Assembly (NCBI GenBank): GCA_002271215.1
Contig: CP018628.1
Location: forward strand, 3,286,001 to 3,350,000
Direction: 5' to 3'
Length of the DNA stretch: 64,000 bases
Origin: Lelliottia jeotgali
GTDB lineage: Bacteria > Pseudomonadota > Gammaproteobacteria > Enterobacterales > Enterobacteriaceae
Shown here piece by piece: positions 50,861 through 63,235 of the stretch (within the stretch, counting starts at the first letter, position 1; each line of letters opens with the position of its first letter). The notes below the pieces were generated by a model. It saw nothing but the letters and a program-made list of their open reading frames with translations. It ran no database searches and was not told the DNA's origin. The translations under genes were made by a program, and so were the position numbers.

Positions 50861-50869
50861 TGCTATTCT
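50861..50869 (+). promoter_or_regulatory. nadB: nadB promoter, extended -10
   Basis: TGC-TATTCT is an extended -10, placing the start near 50876, just ahead of the NadR operator. Confidence 0.6.
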
Positions 50870-50879
50870 GGCCAAACAC

Positions 50880-53245
<2,366 letters not shown>

Positions 53246-53376
53246 GTCCAAGCAACCTTCTTAAATAAAACTGGATTAGCATAGGGGAAAGCGAAGTGGC
53301 GGAAAAGGGATATCCACAAACAGATGAAGATTGCAGCCATAACGTCTATAATCAGCGCCCCACACAGAGGTAGAAC

Positions 53377-54708
53377 ATGACTGTAACGACTTTTTCCGAA
53401 CTTGAACTCGATGAATGCCTGCTGGAAGCTCTCCAGAATAAAGGCTTCACACGCCCAACTGCCATCCAGGCGGCTGCAATTCCGCCTGCGTTAGAAGGCC
53501 GTGATGTACTCGGTTCTGCGCCGACAGGCACCGGTAAAACGGCGGCATATTTGCTGCCTGTCTTGCAGCATCTGATCGACTTCCCACGCAAGAAATCAGG
53601 CCCACCGCGCATTTTGATCCTGACACCGACACGTGAATTAGCCGTGCAGGTCGCAGAACATGCCCGTGAACTGGCCGCGAATACGCATCTGGATATCGCC
53701 ACCATCACCGGTGGTGTCGCCTATATGAACCACGCCGAAGTGTTCAGTGAGAACCAGGATATTGTGGTGGCGACAACCGGACGCTTGATGCAGTACATCA
53801 AAGAAGAAAACTTTGACTGCCGCGCTGTGGAAACGCTGATCCTTGATGAAGCAGACCGTATGCTGGAACTCGGCTTTGCACAGGATATCGAACACATTGC
53901 GGGCGAAACGCGCTGGCGTAAACAGACGATGCTGTTCTCGGCCACTCTGGAAGGTGACGCGATTAAAGACTTCGCTGAACGCCTGCTGAATGAGCCAGCT
54001 GAAGTGTCTGCTACGCCGTCCACGCGTGAGCGCAAAAAGATCCACCAGTGGTATTACCGCGCCGACAATCTTGAGCACAAAGTTGAGCTGCTCAAGCACC
54101 TGCTGAAGCAAGATGACACCACCCGTACCATCGTGTTTGTGCGTAAGCGCGAGCGTGTGCATGAGCTGGCGAATATGCTGCGTTCAGCCGGTATCGATAA
54201 CTGCTATCTTGAAGGCGATATGCCACAGGCGAAGCGTACCGAAGGCATTAAGCGTCTGACCGAAGGTCGCGTCAACGTTCTGGTTGCCACCGACGTAGCC
54301 GCGCGCGGTATCGATATTCCTGATGTCAGCCATGTCATTAACTTCGACATGCCGCGTACCGGTGATACCTATCTGCACCGCATTGGCCGTACTGGTCGTG
54401 CAGGCCGTAAGGGTATTGCTATCTCACTGGTTGAAGCGCACGACTACATGCTGTTGATGAAAGTGGGACGTTACATCGAAGAACCAGTCAAAGCCCGCGT
54501 CATTGATGAACTGCGTCCAACCACGCGTGCGCCGAGCGAAAAAATGACGGGTAAACCGTCCAAGAAAGTGCTCGCGAAGCGTGCAGAGAAGAAAAAAGAA
54601 GAAGCAAAAGAGAAGCCGCGCGTGAAGAACCGTCATCGCGATGCCAAAAACATTGGTAAGCGCCGTAAGCCAAGTGGCACTACGCCGACTTCACAAAACG
54701 AAGAGTAA
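53377..54708 (+). CDS. srmB: SrmB, DEAD-box RNA helicase
   Basis: 443 residues (E. coli 444). Helicase core: Q motif region RPTAIQAAAIP, Walker A SAPTGTGKTAAY, PTRELA, DEAD (in ILDEADRMLELGF), SAT (LFSATLEG), then VATDVAARGID and HRIGRTGRAGR. The basic C-terminal tail (from about 395) is rich in Lys/Arg. Role: early 50S ribosome assembly, mRNA turnover partner. AGAGG precedes the ATG, and TATAAT (53347-53352) is a likely -10. Confidence 0.97.
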   Translation: MTVTTFSELELDECLLEALQNKGFTRPTAIQAAAIPPALEGRDVLGSAPTGTGKTAAYLLPVLQHLIDFPRKKSGPPRILILTPTRELAVQVAEHARELAANTHLDIATITGGVAYMNHAEVFSENQDIVVATTGRLMQYIKEENFDCRAVETLILDEADRMLELGFAQDIEHIAGETRWRKQTMLFSATLEGDAIKDFAERLLNEPAEVSATPSTRERKKIHQWYYRADNLEHKVELLKHLLKQDDTTRTIVFVRKRERVHELANMLRSAGIDNCYLEGDMPQAKRTEGIKRLTEGRVNVLVATDVAARGIDIPDVSHVINFDMPRTGDTYLHRIGRTGRAGRKGIAISLVEAHDYMLLMKVGRYIEEPVKARVIDELRPTTRAPSEKMTGKPSKKVLAKRAEKKKEEAKEKPRVKNRHRDAKNIGKRRKPSGTTPTSQNEE

Positions 54709-54740
54709 AAAAAAGCCGGGTTAATCACCCGGCTTTTTTA
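54707..54740. terminator. Bidirectional terminator between srmB and grcA
   Basis: An A run, GCCGGGT-TAATC-ACCCGGC, then a T run: a 7-bp GC-rich stem flanked by eight A and six T residues. It serves srmB rightward and grcA leftward. Confidence 0.92.
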
Positions 54741-54760
54741 TTTCCCCAAAACTTCAAACC

Positions 54761-55144
54761 TTACAGGCTTTCAGTAAAGGTACGCGCGATAACGTCACGC
54801 TGCTGTTCTGGGGTCAGAGAGTTGAAGCGTACCGCATAGCCAGAAACACGAATGGTCAGCTGCGGGTATTTCTCTGGATGTTCAACTGCGTCTAGCAGAG
54901 TTTCACGGCGCAGAACGTTAACGTTCAGGTGCTGACCCCCTTCCACGCGAACTTCTGGCTGAACTTCCATTGGCACTTCACGGTACTCAATCTCACCCAG
55001 CTTGTTGACCGGGACGATTTCGTCTTCAGCGAAACCGGCTTTAGCAACGACGCAACGCGCTTCGCCTTTTTCGCTGTCCAGCAGCCAGAAAGAGTTCAGC
55101 AGATCGTCGTTTGCAGCTTTAGTAATCTGGATACCTGTAATCAT
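54761..55144 (-). CDS. grcA: GrcA (YfiD), stress-induced glycyl radical spare part
   Basis: 127 residues. The C-terminal half matches the C-terminus of pyruvate formate-lyase, with the glycyl radical loop [14 protein letters not shown] (Gly102). The N-terminal part has [16 protein letters not shown]. Role: replaces the broken glycyl radical domain of oxygen-damaged PflB after activation by PflA. Two FNR sites upstream (55253 and 55306) give anaerobic/microaerobic control. GGAGG precedes the ATG. Confidence 0.97.
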   Translation of the reverse strand: MITGIQITKAANDDLLNSFWLLDSEKGEARCVVAKAGFAEDEIVPVNKLGEIEYREVPMEVQPEVRVEGGQHLNVNVLRRETLLDAVEHPEKYPQLTIRVSGYAVRFNSLTPEQQRDVIARTFTESL

Positions 55145-55252
55145 GTTTTGCCTCCAGGGCTACATTAATTCATGGATGTCGGCCTCTCGCGGCCAATTGG
55201 TAAAACCATTGTTGCTTGAGTGTATATATATCAGCCGCCACACCATGATTCT

Positions 55253-55266
55253 TTGATTTAAATCAA
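55253..55266. promoter_or_regulatory. FNR site I of grcA (activating)
   Basis: TTGAT-TTAA-ATCAA, a perfect FNR palindrome. With site II 53 bp away it reproduces the E. coli yfiD arrangement (-40.5 and -93.5), which places the start near 55219. The gap 55145-55458 holds only these elements and the short ung leader. Confidence 0.88.
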
Positions 55267-55305
55267 CAAAATCACCGACCACACAAAGAGTGTGGTTTGA
55301 TTTTA

Positions 55306-55319
55306 TTGTTTTAAATCAA
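55306..55319. promoter_or_regulatory. FNR site II of grcA (upstream, repressing)
   Basis: TTGTT-TTAA-ATCAA, one mismatch from the consensus, centred 53 bp upstream of site I. In E. coli the equivalent upstream site lowers expression when FNR is fully active, so peak expression is microaerobic. Confidence 0.78.
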
Positions 55320-55458
55320 TTTACACCAAGCCATAAACAGCATTAATTTGAGTATTTCAAATTAAATTGAAAGACTTAGGCGCAAATTTCGCGATGGATT
55401 TTATTCCCTTCTCTTAAACGGTTAAGCTAGTCGCCATTAAGATATGCAGGAGAGCATC

Positions 55459-56148
55459 ATGACTACCCTTAAGACCTGGCATGACGTGCTGGCAGAAGAG
55501 AAACAACAACCCTATTTTGTGAATACGCTCAGCACTGTCGCCACAGAACGGCAATCCGGTCAGACGATCTATCCCCCGCAGAAAGATGTGTTTAACGCCT
55601 TTCGCTATACCGAACTCAATGATGTGAAAGTGGTGATTCTGGGCCAGGACCCGTATCACGGTCCGGGACAGGCGCACGGTCTGGCGTTTTCAGTACGTCC
55701 GGGGATTGCCACGCCCCCTTCGCTGCTGAATATGTATAAAGAGCTGGAAGGTTCGATACCTGGATTTACCCGGCCTATGCATGGCTACCTGGAGAGCTGG
55801 GCACGTCAGGGCGTTCTGCTGCTCAATACGGTGTTAACCGTTCGCGCAGGGCAAGCCCATTCTCACGCTAGCCTGGGCTGGGAAACCTTTACGGATAAAG
55901 TCATTAGCCTCATCAATGAACATTGTGAAGGCGTGGTCTTTTTGCTGTGGGGCGCTCACGCGCAGAAGAAAGGGGCAATTATCGATGGGCAACGTCATCA
56001 TATCCTGAAAGCGCCGCATCCTTCGCCACTGTCGGCTCATCGCGGCTTTTTTGGCTGTAATCATTTTGTACTGGCGAATGAATGGCTGAAAAAACGCAAT
56101 GAAGCGCCAATCGACTGGATGCCCGTGTTACCGGCGGAAAGTGAGTGA
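55459..56148 (+). CDS. ung: Ung, uracil-DNA glycosylase
   Basis: 229 residues from [20 protein letters not shown], with AGGAG 8 nt before the ATG. The catalytic water-activating Asp64 is in [18 protein letters not shown]. The C-terminal [13 protein letters not shown] holds the conserved His and minor-groove loop. Role: removes uracil from DNA. Divergent from grcA and convergent with yfiF. A hairpin ATGCCCGG/CCGGGCAT (56174-56195) lies after the stop, without a T run. Confidence 0.98.
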   Translation: MTTLKTWHDVLAEEKQQPYFVNTLSTVATERQSGQTIYPPQKDVFNAFRYTELNDVKVVILGQDPYHGPGQAHGLAFSVRPGIATPPSLLNMYKELEGSIPGFTRPMHGYLESWARQGVLLLNTVLTVRAGQAHSHASLGWETFTDKVISLINEHCEGVVFLLWGAHAQKKGAIIDGQRHHILKAPHPSPLSAHRGFFGCNHFVLANEWLKKRNEAPIDWMPVLPAESE

Positions 56149-56211
56149 TTTTTTACAAGGGATAAGAGGATATATGCCCGGCATTCACCGGGCATAAGAA
56201 CACAAAGCTCA

Positions 56212-57309
56212 TTATGCTTTGTTCTGACGCCACCATTCAGCCAGCAGGACGCCAGTTGCAACGGAAACGTTGAGGCTTTCTACTTTGCCAGTACCCGCGA
56301 TGGAAACGCTCAGATCGGCAGAAGAGAGCGCCGCATCAGACAGTCCGTCACGTTCCTGACCCAGCACCAGCACCATTTTGCGCGGTAGTGTCGCTTCGAA
56401 CAGCGGCGTACCTTTATGGCTGGAGGTTGTCACGATAGAGTAGCCCGCTTTGCGGAACTCTTCGATGGCATCCAGAACGCTTTCGCCCGTAATAGGCTGT
56501 ACGTGCTCCGCACCACCTTCGGCAGTACGAATCGCCGCACCGGATTCGACAACCGCCGCATCCTGCAACAACACGCCTTTCACACCGAAATGTGCGCAGC
56601 TACGCATGATCGCACCCAGATTGTGAGGGTTGCCCACATCTTCCAGCGCCAGCACGCAATCGTCGGCATCAGCCTGACTAACCCATTGCTGGACGGTCGT
56701 GCCATTACGTTTTTTGATCAGGAAGCAAACGCCACCGTGATGCTCGGTACCGGATGCTTTGGTCAGCTCAGCATCATCTACCACATGGTAGGCTTTGCGG
56801 TTTGCCGCCATCCAGCGCAGTGCTTCTTTGAAACGCGGCGTAACGCTCTGGATAAACCAGGCGCGAACGATACATTCCGGACGGCTCTGGAACAGGGCCT
56901 GGCAGGCATTCTCGCCATAGACTCGGGTTTCTTCTGCGCGTTGACGGCGCAGAACTTCCGGATCGATAAAGCTCTTACCACTAATTCCGCCGTGATCGGC
57001 TTTTGCCGGTGCTTCTTCACCCGGTGCGCGGGAAACGGTACGCCACGGTGAGGCATCACGTGGGAAATCATCACGTGGACGGTCGTCGCGGCGGCGATCG
57101 CCCGGCTTGCGGTCATCACGTTTGCGGTCATCACCACGGTTATTTCTGTCATCGCGGGCGGGGCGACGGCCACCGTCTGCACGAGATGGACCCGGACGCC
57201 CCCCACCCTTTCCGGTACGCGGATTTTGGGTGCGTTTGTCAGAATCATCATCACTGCGGACATACATCACTTTGACCTTGCCGCTTTTATTCTTCAGTTC
57301 GTCGTTCAT
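56212..57309 (-). CDS. yfiF: YfiF, TrmH/SpoU-family methyltransferase homologue
   Basis: 365 residues from [20 protein letters not shown], about 20 more than E. coli YfiF. The extra length is in a charged Arg/Asp-rich linker (about 50-90; repeated DDR/RDD units). The second half has a SpoU substrate-binding domain and the SPOUT knot ([46 protein letters not shown]). RNA target is not established. ATG chosen with GGAG 7 nt upstream, over a GTG four codons earlier. Confidence 0.9.
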   Translation of the reverse strand: MNDELKNKSGKVKVMYVRSDDDSDKRTQNPRTGKGGGRPGPSRADGGRRPARDDRNNRGDDRKRDDRKPGDRRRDDRPRDDFPRDASPWRTVSRAPGEEAPAKADHGGISGKSFIDPEVLRRQRAEETRVYGENACQALFQSRPECIVRAWFIQSVTPRFKEALRWMAANRKAYHVVDDAELTKASGTEHHGGVCFLIKKRNGTTVQQWVSQADADDCVLALEDVGNPHNLGAIMRSCAHFGVKGVLLQDAAVVESGAAIRTAEGGAEHVQPITGESVLDAIEEFRKAGYSIVTTSSHKGTPLFEATLPRKMVLVLGQERDGLSDAALSSADLSVSIAGTGKVESLNVSVATGVLLAEWWRQNKA

Positions 57310-57515
57310 GCTTTTCTCCACCAGCGCTGCGCGAAGCGCGCAGATTACCCGATGTGTCAGCGCATAGCCATTATTTCGTACAAAAGCCTGTGACTATTGT
57401 TCCCATTGAATAAAACGCATTGTCGTTTCAAACAGGGTCGATGATAATATGTAACATATCCGAAACATTATCGGCATTTTGCCGCTTTGTCCCACTGCTC
57501 TATCAGAGGTTAGTT

Positions 57516-57935
57516 ATGAATACCGTATGTGCCAACTGCCAGGCCCTCAATCGCATTCCGGATGACCGAATTGATGATGGGGCAAAATGCGGGCGTTGCG
57601 GTCATGAGCTTTTCGATGGCGACGTGATTAACGCAACCGGCGAAACCCTTGATAAATTACTGAAAGACGATCTGCCAGTCGTGGTCGATTTCTGGGCTCC
57701 CTGGTGCGGCCCGTGCCGTAACTTTGCGCCGATCTTTGAAGATGTCGCAGAAGAGCGTAGCGGTAAAATACGCTTCGTGAAGGTGAATACTGAGGCTGAA
57801 CGTGAGTTAAGTGCTCGTTTTCGTATTCGCAGTATTCCGACCATTATGATTTTCAAAAACGGTGAAGTCGTCGATATGCTCAACGGTGCCGTGCCGAAGG
57901 CTCCTTTTGAAAGCTGGCTGAACGAAAGCATCTAA
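57516..57935 (+). CDS. trxC: TrxC, thioredoxin 2
   Basis: 139 residues from [20 protein letters not shown], with AGAGG before the ATG. The N-terminal zinc ribbon uses C5, C8, C25 and C28. The thioredoxin domain has the active site [11 protein letters not shown] (C64, C67) and the cis-Pro loop RSIPTIMIF. Role: oxidative-stress thioredoxin. In E. coli OxyR controls it; the leader contains GATAATATG and CATTATCGG stretches that could be part of an OxyR site, not firmly assigned. Confidence 0.97.
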   Translation: MNTVCANCQALNRIPDDRIDDGAKCGRCGHELFDGDVINATGETLDKLLKDDLPVVVDFWAPWCGPCRNFAPIFEDVAEERSGKIRFVKVNTEAERELSARFRIRSIPTIMIFKNGEVVDMLNGAVPKAPFESWLNESI

Positions 57936-57940
57936 CATTC

Positions 57941-57963
57941 ACGGGGCATATCTTGTGCCCCGT
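57941..57963 (+). terminator. trxC: Weak terminator after trxC
   Basis: ACGGGGCA-N7-TGCCCCGT, an 8-bp stem beginning 5 nt after the trxC stop, followed by TCTTCCC rather than a clean T run. Confidence 0.6.
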
Positions 57964-58004
57964 TCTTCCCTCTGCGAGAATGGCGTTTTTTATGCGCCCC
58001 TCCC

Positions 58005-58703
58005 ATGACTGATAACGCCGTACTCCAGCTGCGCGCCGAACGCCTTGCGCGTGCGACCCGTCCTTTTCTTGCTCGTGGCAACCGTGTTCGCCGCTGCCAG
58101 CGTTGCCTGCTGCCGCTGAAACAATGCTTGTGCGAAACACTGACAGCCAGCCATGCACAGAGCCGATTTTGCCTGGTTATGTTCGACACCGAACCTATGA
58201 AGCCCAGCAATACCGGACGGTTGATCGCGGATATTTTGCCAAACACCGCTGCGTTTCAGTGGTCTCGCACCGAGCCGCCACAGGCGCTTCTCGATTTGGT
58301 TGCCAATCCCGATTATCAGCCAATGGTAGTGTTCCCCGCATCTTATGCTGGCGCGGATCGCGAGGTGATTTCTGCGCCCTCAACAGGCAAACCGCCGCTT
58401 TTTATTATGCTGGATGGCACCTGGACCGAAGCACGAAAAATGTTTCGTAAAAGCCCTTACCTGGATGCATTGCCGGTGATTTCGGTCGATCTTTCACGCG
58501 TGTCTGCTTATCGTCTGCGTGAAGCCCATGCTGAGGGGCAGTATTGCACGGCGGAAGTCGCCATCGCCCTGCTGGATCTGGCAAACGATACTGCCGCCGC
58601 CAGCGCTCTGGGCAAGCATTTTTCGTGCTTTCGCGAGCGCTATCTGGCAGGAAAACCCATTCGTACGGGAAGCGTCACAGCAGAAGAGCCGGAAAGCGTT
58701 TAA
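58005..58703 (+). CDS. tapT: TapT (YfiP), tRNA acp3U47 aminocarboxypropyltransferase
   Basis: 232 residues. DTW domain protein: N-terminal zinc-type cysteines (RRCQRCLLPLKQCLC, about 30-44), then the SAM-related segment and the signature LDGTWTEARKM (about 136-146). Role in E. coli: adds the 3-amino-3-carboxypropyl group to U47 of several tRNAs. It is 69 bp after trxC and 35 bp before pat, same strand. Confidence 0.93.
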   Translation: MTDNAVLQLRAERLARATRPFLARGNRVRRCQRCLLPLKQCLCETLTASHAQSRFCLVMFDTEPMKPSNTGRLIADILPNTAAFQWSRTEPPQALLDLVANPDYQPMVVFPASYAGADREVISAPSTGKPPLFIMLDGTWTEARKMFRKSPYLDALPVISVDLSRVSAYRLREAHAEGQYCTAEVAIALLDLANDTAAASALGKHFSCFRERYLAGKPIRTGSVTAEEPESV

Positions 58704-58738
58704 AATCATCAGGTCACTCGCGTTTACAGGAGACTTGT

Positions 58739-61402
58739 ATGAGCCAGCGAGGGCTAGAAGCGCTACTCCGCCCTAAATCTATCGCCGTGATCGGGGCATC
58801 CATGAAGCCCGACCGCGCCGGATATTTAATGATGCGCAACCTGCTGGCCGGTGGATTCAATGGCCCGGTCATGCCTGTCACCCCGGCGTATAAAGCCGTT
58901 CAGGGCGTGCTGGCGTGGCCTGACATACAAAGCCTGCCCTTCGTCCCTGATCTCGCCATCCTCTGTACTCATGCCAAGCGCAATCTCACCCTGCTGGAAG
59001 CACTGGGTGAGAAAGGGTGCAAAACCTGTATTATTCTCTCTTCACCGCCTGAGCAGCAGGCAGAATTACTGGCCTGCGCGAGCCGATATCAGATGCGCTT
59101 GCTTGGGCCTAACAGCCTGGGGCTTTTGGCTCCGTGGCAGGGATTGAACGCCAGTTTTTCTCCGGTGCCAATCCGTCAGGGCAAACTGGCGTTTATTTCC
59201 CAGTCAGCGGCTGTCTCCAACACCATTCTCGACTGGGCGCAGCAGCGTGAGATGGGATTTTCGTATTTCATCGCGCTGGGCGATAGCCTGGATATTGATG
59301 TCGATGAACTGCTGGATTTTCTGGCCCGTGACAGTAAAACCAGCGCAATCCTTTTGTATCTCGAACATCTGAGCGATGCGCGCCGCTTTGTCTCCGCTGC
59401 TCGTAGCGCCTCACGTAATAAACCGATTCTGGTGATTAAAAGTGGTCGTAGCCCGGCGGCGCAGCGCTTACTGCATTCTCACTCGGGGATGGACCCAGCC
59501 TGGGATGCCGCCATTCAGCGCGCTGGTTTGCTGCGCGTGCAGGATACTCATGAGCTGTTTTCTGCGGTAGAGACCTTAAGCCATATGCGCCCGCTGCGGG
59601 GTGAAAGGCTGATGATTTTGAGTAATGGCGCGGCGCCTGCCGCACTCGCCCTTGATGAACTGTGGTTACGCAACGGAAAGCTGGCCGCGCTGAGCGAGGA
59701 GACACTCCATCGGCTACGTGAAGCGTTGCCTGCAAGCGTAACGCCGGGCAATCCGCTTGATTTACGGGACGATGCCAGCAGCGAACGTTATATCCAGGCC
59801 ATCTCAATATTACTGGATAGCCAGGATTTTGATGCGTTGATGGTGATTCATTCGCCTAGCGCAGTTGCACCCGGCAGCCAAAGCGCTCGAGCATTGATTG
59901 ATGCCGTCAAGAATCATCCTCGCGGAAAATATGTCAGCCTGCTGACCAACTGGTGCGGAGAGTATTCCTCACAAGAAGCGCGACGTCTCTTCAGCGAAGC
60001 GGGATTACCGACCTATCGCACGCCAGAAGGCACCATTACCGCATTTATGCATATGGTGGAATACCGTCGCAACCAGAAGCAGTTGAGAGAAACACCGGCA
60101 TTACCCGGTAATCTGGCGGCTAATGCGACCGAAGCCCACAATCTGCTGCGCCAGGCAATTGAAGAGGGGGCATCTTCGCTTGATACCCATGAGGTACAAC
60201 CGATTCTGGATGCCTATGGCATGAAAACCTTGCCCACCTGGATCGCGAGCGACAGCGCCGAGGCAGTGCATATTGCCGAGCAGATTGGTTATCCAGTGGC
60301 GCTAAAGCTTCGTTCTCCTGATATTCCGCATAAATCGGATGTGCAAGGCGTCATGCTTTATTTGCGTACGGCAGCGGAAGTGCAGCAGGCCGCTGAGGCG
60401 ATTTTCGATCGTGTCAAAATGGCCTGGCCGCAGGCAAGAGTCCACGGTCTTTTGGTTCAGAGCATGGCGAACCGCGCCGGGGCGCAGGAACTCAGAGTGG
60501 TCGTGGAGCACGACCCGGTCTTTGGCCCGCTGATTATGCTGGGGGAAGGAGGCGTTGAGTGGCGACCGGAAGAGCAGGCAGTCGTCGCGCTGCCGCCGCT
60601 GAACATGAATCTGGCGCGGTACCTGGTTATTCAGGCGATTAAGAGTAAAAAAATCCGCGGGCGCAGCGCACTCCAGGCTTTGAATATTGCCGGTCTGAGT
60701 CAGTTTCTCGTCCAGGTGTCGAACCTGATCGTCGATTGCGCCGAGATCCAGCGGCTGGATATTCATCCGCTACTGGCTTCTGGCAATGAATTTATCGCGC
60801 TGGACGTGACGCTGGATATTGCGCCGTTTACAGGTGACCGGGAAAGCAGGCTGGCGATTCGCCCGTATCCTCTGCAGCTGGAAGAGTGGGTGGAGATGAA
60901 AAATGGCGAGAAAGTCCTGTTTCGCCCTATCCTGCCTGAAGATGAGCCGCAACTGCGGGCCTTTATCGCGCAAGTCACGAAAGAAGATTTGTACTATCGC
61001 TACTTCAGTGAAATCAGCGAATTTACCCATGAAGATTTAGCCAATATGACCCAGATCGACTACGATCGGGAAATGGCGTTTGTTGCCGTTCGCCATCGTG
61101 AAGAAGGCGATGAGATCCTCGGCGTCACGCGCGCAATTTCTGATCCTGACAACATAGATGCGGAATTTGCCGTGCTGGTTCGTTCCGATCTAAAAGGTCT
61201 GGGCCTGGGGCGGCGGCTGCTGGAAAAACTGATCGGATACACGCGCGATCACGGATTACTTTGCCTGAATGGGATTACTATGCCCAATAACCAGGGCATG
61301 ATTACCCTGGCGCGCAAACTTGGATTTGACGTAGATGTTCAGCTGGACGAAGGGATTGTCGCCCTCTCGCTCCGTCTGGCAGCGACGTCCGCTCAAGAGT
61401 AA
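58739..61402 (+). CDS. pat: Pat (YfiQ/PatZ), protein lysine acetyltransferase
   Basis: 887 residues (E. coli 886) from MSQRGLEALLRPKSIAVIGA; AGGAG lies 8 nt before this ATG, though the frame is open further upstream. The large N-terminal region resembles NDP-forming acyl-CoA synthetases (CoA-binding about 10-110, succinyl-CoA ligase-like and ATP-grasp parts to about 700). The C-terminal GNAT domain (about 725-885) has VRSDLKGLGLGRRLLEKLI. Role: acetyl-CoA-dependent acetylation that inactivates acetyl-CoA synthetase and others. Confidence 0.95.
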   Translation: MSQRGLEALLRPKSIAVIGASMKPDRAGYLMMRNLLAGGFNGPVMPVTPAYKAVQGVLAWPDIQSLPFVPDLAILCTHAKRNLTLLEALGEKGCKTCIILSSPPEQQAELLACASRYQMRLLGPNSLGLLAPWQGLNASFSPVPIRQGKLAFISQSAAVSNTILDWAQQREMGFSYFIALGDSLDIDVDELLDFLARDSKTSAILLYLEHLSDARRFVSAARSASRNKPILVIKSGRSPAAQRLLHSHSGMDPAWDAAIQRAGLLRVQDTHELFSAVETLSHMRPLRGERLMILSNGAAPAALALDELWLRNGKLAALSEETLHRLREALPASVTPGNPLDLRDDASSERYIQAISILLDSQDFDALMVIHSPSAVAPGSQSARALIDAVKNHPRGKYVSLLTNWCGEYSSQEARRLFSEAGLPTYRTPEGTITAFMHMVEYRRNQKQLRETPALPGNLAANATEAHNLLRQAIEEGASSLDTHEVQPILDAYGMKTLPTWIASDSAEAVHIAEQIGYPVALKLRSPDIPHKSDVQGVMLYLRTAAEVQQAAEAIFDRVKMAWPQARVHGLLVQSMANRAGAQELRVVVEHDPVFGPLIMLGEGGVEWRPEEQAVVALPPLNMNLARYLVIQAIKSKKIRGRSALQALNIAGLSQFLVQVSNLIVDCAEIQRLDIHPLLASGNEFIALDVTLDIAPFTGDRESRLAIRPYPLQLEEWVEMKNGEKVLFRPILPEDEPQLRAFIAQVTKEDLYYRYFSEISEFTHEDLANMTQIDYDREMAFVAVRHREEGDEILGVTRAISDPDNIDAEFAVLVRSDLKGLGLGRRLLEKLIGYTRDHGLLCLNGITMPNNQGMITLARKLGFDVDVQLDEGIVALSLRLAATSAQE

Positions 61403-61512
61403 GGTACTGGAAATGTTGACCACTTTAGCAAGCACTGGTGGTATCATTGTCCACTTATGTTGTCTGCAGATGCCAGATAACCCTTCAATGAACAGAGAAG
61501 ATACGCACTGTG

Positions 61513-62868
61513 ATGTTGTCAAAATTTAAGCGTAACAAACATCAACAACACCTTGCTCAACTACCGAAGATTTCTCAGTCAGTTGATGATGTCGAGTTCT
61601 TTTACGCTCCCGCCCATTTCAGGGAGACGCTTCTGGAAAAGATCGCGAGCGCCACGCAGCGTATTTGCATTGTGGCGCTTTATCTTGAACAGGATGAAGG
61701 CGGACGCGCTATTTTAAGTGCTGTCTATGAAGCTAAACGCCAGCGCCCGGAACTTGACGTTCGTATACTGGTTGACTGGCATCGCGCGCAACGCGGTCGA
61801 ATTGGTGCGGCAGCGTCCAATACCAATGCTGACTGGTACTGCCGTATGGCGCAAGAAAACCCTGGGGTTGATGTTCGTGTTTACGGAGTGCCCGTGAACA
61901 CACGTGAAGCGCTTGGTGTTCTGCATTTCAAAGGTTTCATCATTGATGACTGTGTACTGTACAGCGGTGCCAGCCTCAATGACGTTTACTTGCACCAACT
62001 CGATAAATATCGCTACGACCGTTATCACCTGATCCGCAACGAACAGATGACGGACATCATGTTTAACTGGGTCGATCAAAACCTTGTACATGGCCGCGGT
62101 GTGAATCGCCTTGACGATCCTCATCGTCCAAAGAGCCCGGAAATCAAAAATGACATCCGCCTTTTCCGTCAGGAACTGCGTGATGCGGTCTATCATTTCC
62201 AGGGTGATGCAGATAACGAACAGCTTTCCGTTACGCCTCTGGTGGGCCTGGGGAAATCCAGCCTGCTGAATAAAACCATCTATCATTTGATGCCGTGTAC
62301 TGAGCAAAAGCTGACGATCTGTACGCCGTACTTCAACTTACCGGCGATACTGGTCCGCAACATCATTCAGCTGCTGCGCGACGGTAAAAAAGTCGAAATC
62401 ATTGTCGGGGATAAGACCGCCAACGACTTCTTTATCCCGGAAGATCAGCCGTTCAAGATTATCGGTGCGTTGCCGTATCTGTATGAGATCAACCTACGTC
62501 GCTTCCTGAGCCGCCTACAGTATTACGTTAACACCGATCAACTGGTGGTGCGCCTCTGGAAAGACGAAGACAATAGCTATCATCTCAAAGGGATGTGGGT
62601 TGACGACGACTGGATGCTTCTGACCGGGAATAACCTCAATCCGCGAGCCTGGCGTCTGGATCTGGAAAACGCCATCCTGATCCACGATCCACGACACGAG
62701 CTTTCTGCTCAGCGTGACCGTGAACTCGAATTGATTCGTACTCATACGACAACCGTTCGCCATTACCGCGATTTGCAGAGCATTGCAGATTATCCGGTGA
62801 AAGTACGTAAGCTTATCCGCCGGTTACGTCGTATTCGTATTGACCGCCTCATCAGCCGTATTCTGTAA
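61513..62868 (+). CDS. pssA: PssA, phosphatidylserine synthase
   Basis: 451 residues from [20 protein letters not shown]; a GTG one codon upstream is the alternative. Phospholipase D superfamily with two HKD-type motifs: [10 protein letters not shown] (His138) and [12 protein letters not shown] (about His357), the second followed by the conserved [18 protein letters not shown]. Role: CDP-diacylglycerol plus serine to phosphatidylserine, committed step to phosphatidylethanolamine. A terminator follows. Confidence 0.98.
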   Translation: MLSKFKRNKHQQHLAQLPKISQSVDDVEFFYAPAHFRETLLEKIASATQRICIVALYLEQDEGGRAILSAVYEAKRQRPELDVRILVDWHRAQRGRIGAAASNTNADWYCRMAQENPGVDVRVYGVPVNTREALGVLHFKGFIIDDCVLYSGASLNDVYLHQLDKYRYDRYHLIRNEQMTDIMFNWVDQNLVHGRGVNRLDDPHRPKSPEIKNDIRLFRQELRDAVYHFQGDADNEQLSVTPLVGLGKSSLLNKTIYHLMPCTEQKLTICTPYFNLPAILVRNIIQLLRDGKKVEIIVGDKTANDFFIPEDQPFKIIGALPYLYEINLRRFLSRLQYYVNTDQLVVRLWKDEDNSYHLKGMWVDDDWMLLTGNNLNPRAWRLDLENAILIHDPRHELSAQRDRELELIRTHTTTVRHYRDLQSIADYPVKVRKLIRRLRRIRIDRLISRIL

Positions 62869-62873
62869 CGAAC

Positions 62874-62901
62874 CAGCCCTGTCATCGACGGGGCTTTTTT
62901 T
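62874..62901 (+). terminator. pssA: Terminator of pssA
   Basis: AGCCCTGTC-ATC-GACGGGGCT, a 9-bp stem with one G-U pair, followed by seven T residues, directly before the yfiM ribosome site (TGGAG). Confidence 0.88.
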
Positions 62902-62911
62902 GGAGTCCGTT

Positions 62912-63235
62912 ATGCGAAACTTTCTCCTGCTCTCTCCCTTCTTGCTTTCAGGCTGCAGCCATATGGCCAATGACAGTTGGCAAGGTCAGGATAAGGCTCA
63001 GCATTTTATCGCCTCGGCAATGCTCTCTGCAGCGGGCAATGAATACGCACAACACCAGGGTTACAGCCGCGATCGCAGCGCAGTTTACGGACTCATGTTT
63101 TCCGTAAGCCTTGGTGCCTCTAAAGAATTGTGGGACAGCCGCCCTGCGGGGAGCGGCTGGAGCTGGAAAGATTTTGCATGGGATGTGGCCGGTGCCACAA
63201 CCGGCTTTGCCGTGTGGCAGCTGGCTCATTATTAA
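62912..63235 (+). CDS. yfiM: YfiM, putative lipoprotein
   Basis: 107 residues, same as E. coli. The signal peptide ends in the lipobox LLSGC (Cys15). The mature part has [20 protein letters not shown] and [20 protein letters not shown], a conserved motif set of the YfiM family (DUF2279-like), with weak hydrophobic helices. Function unknown. TGGAG precedes the ATG, right after the pssA terminator. The stop overlaps kgtP by 3 bp, tail to tail. Confidence 0.92.
   Translation: MRNFLLLSPFLLSGCSHMANDSWQGQDKAQHFIASAMLSAAGNEYAQHQGYSRDRSAVYGLMFSVSLGASKELWDSRPAGSGWSWKDFAWDVAGATTGFAVWQLAHY

Noticed and set aside
57440..57485. OxyR site upstream of trxC
   Set aside because: ATAATATG- and ATTATCG-like blocks are present, but the four-element spacing is not clear enough to list as a feature.
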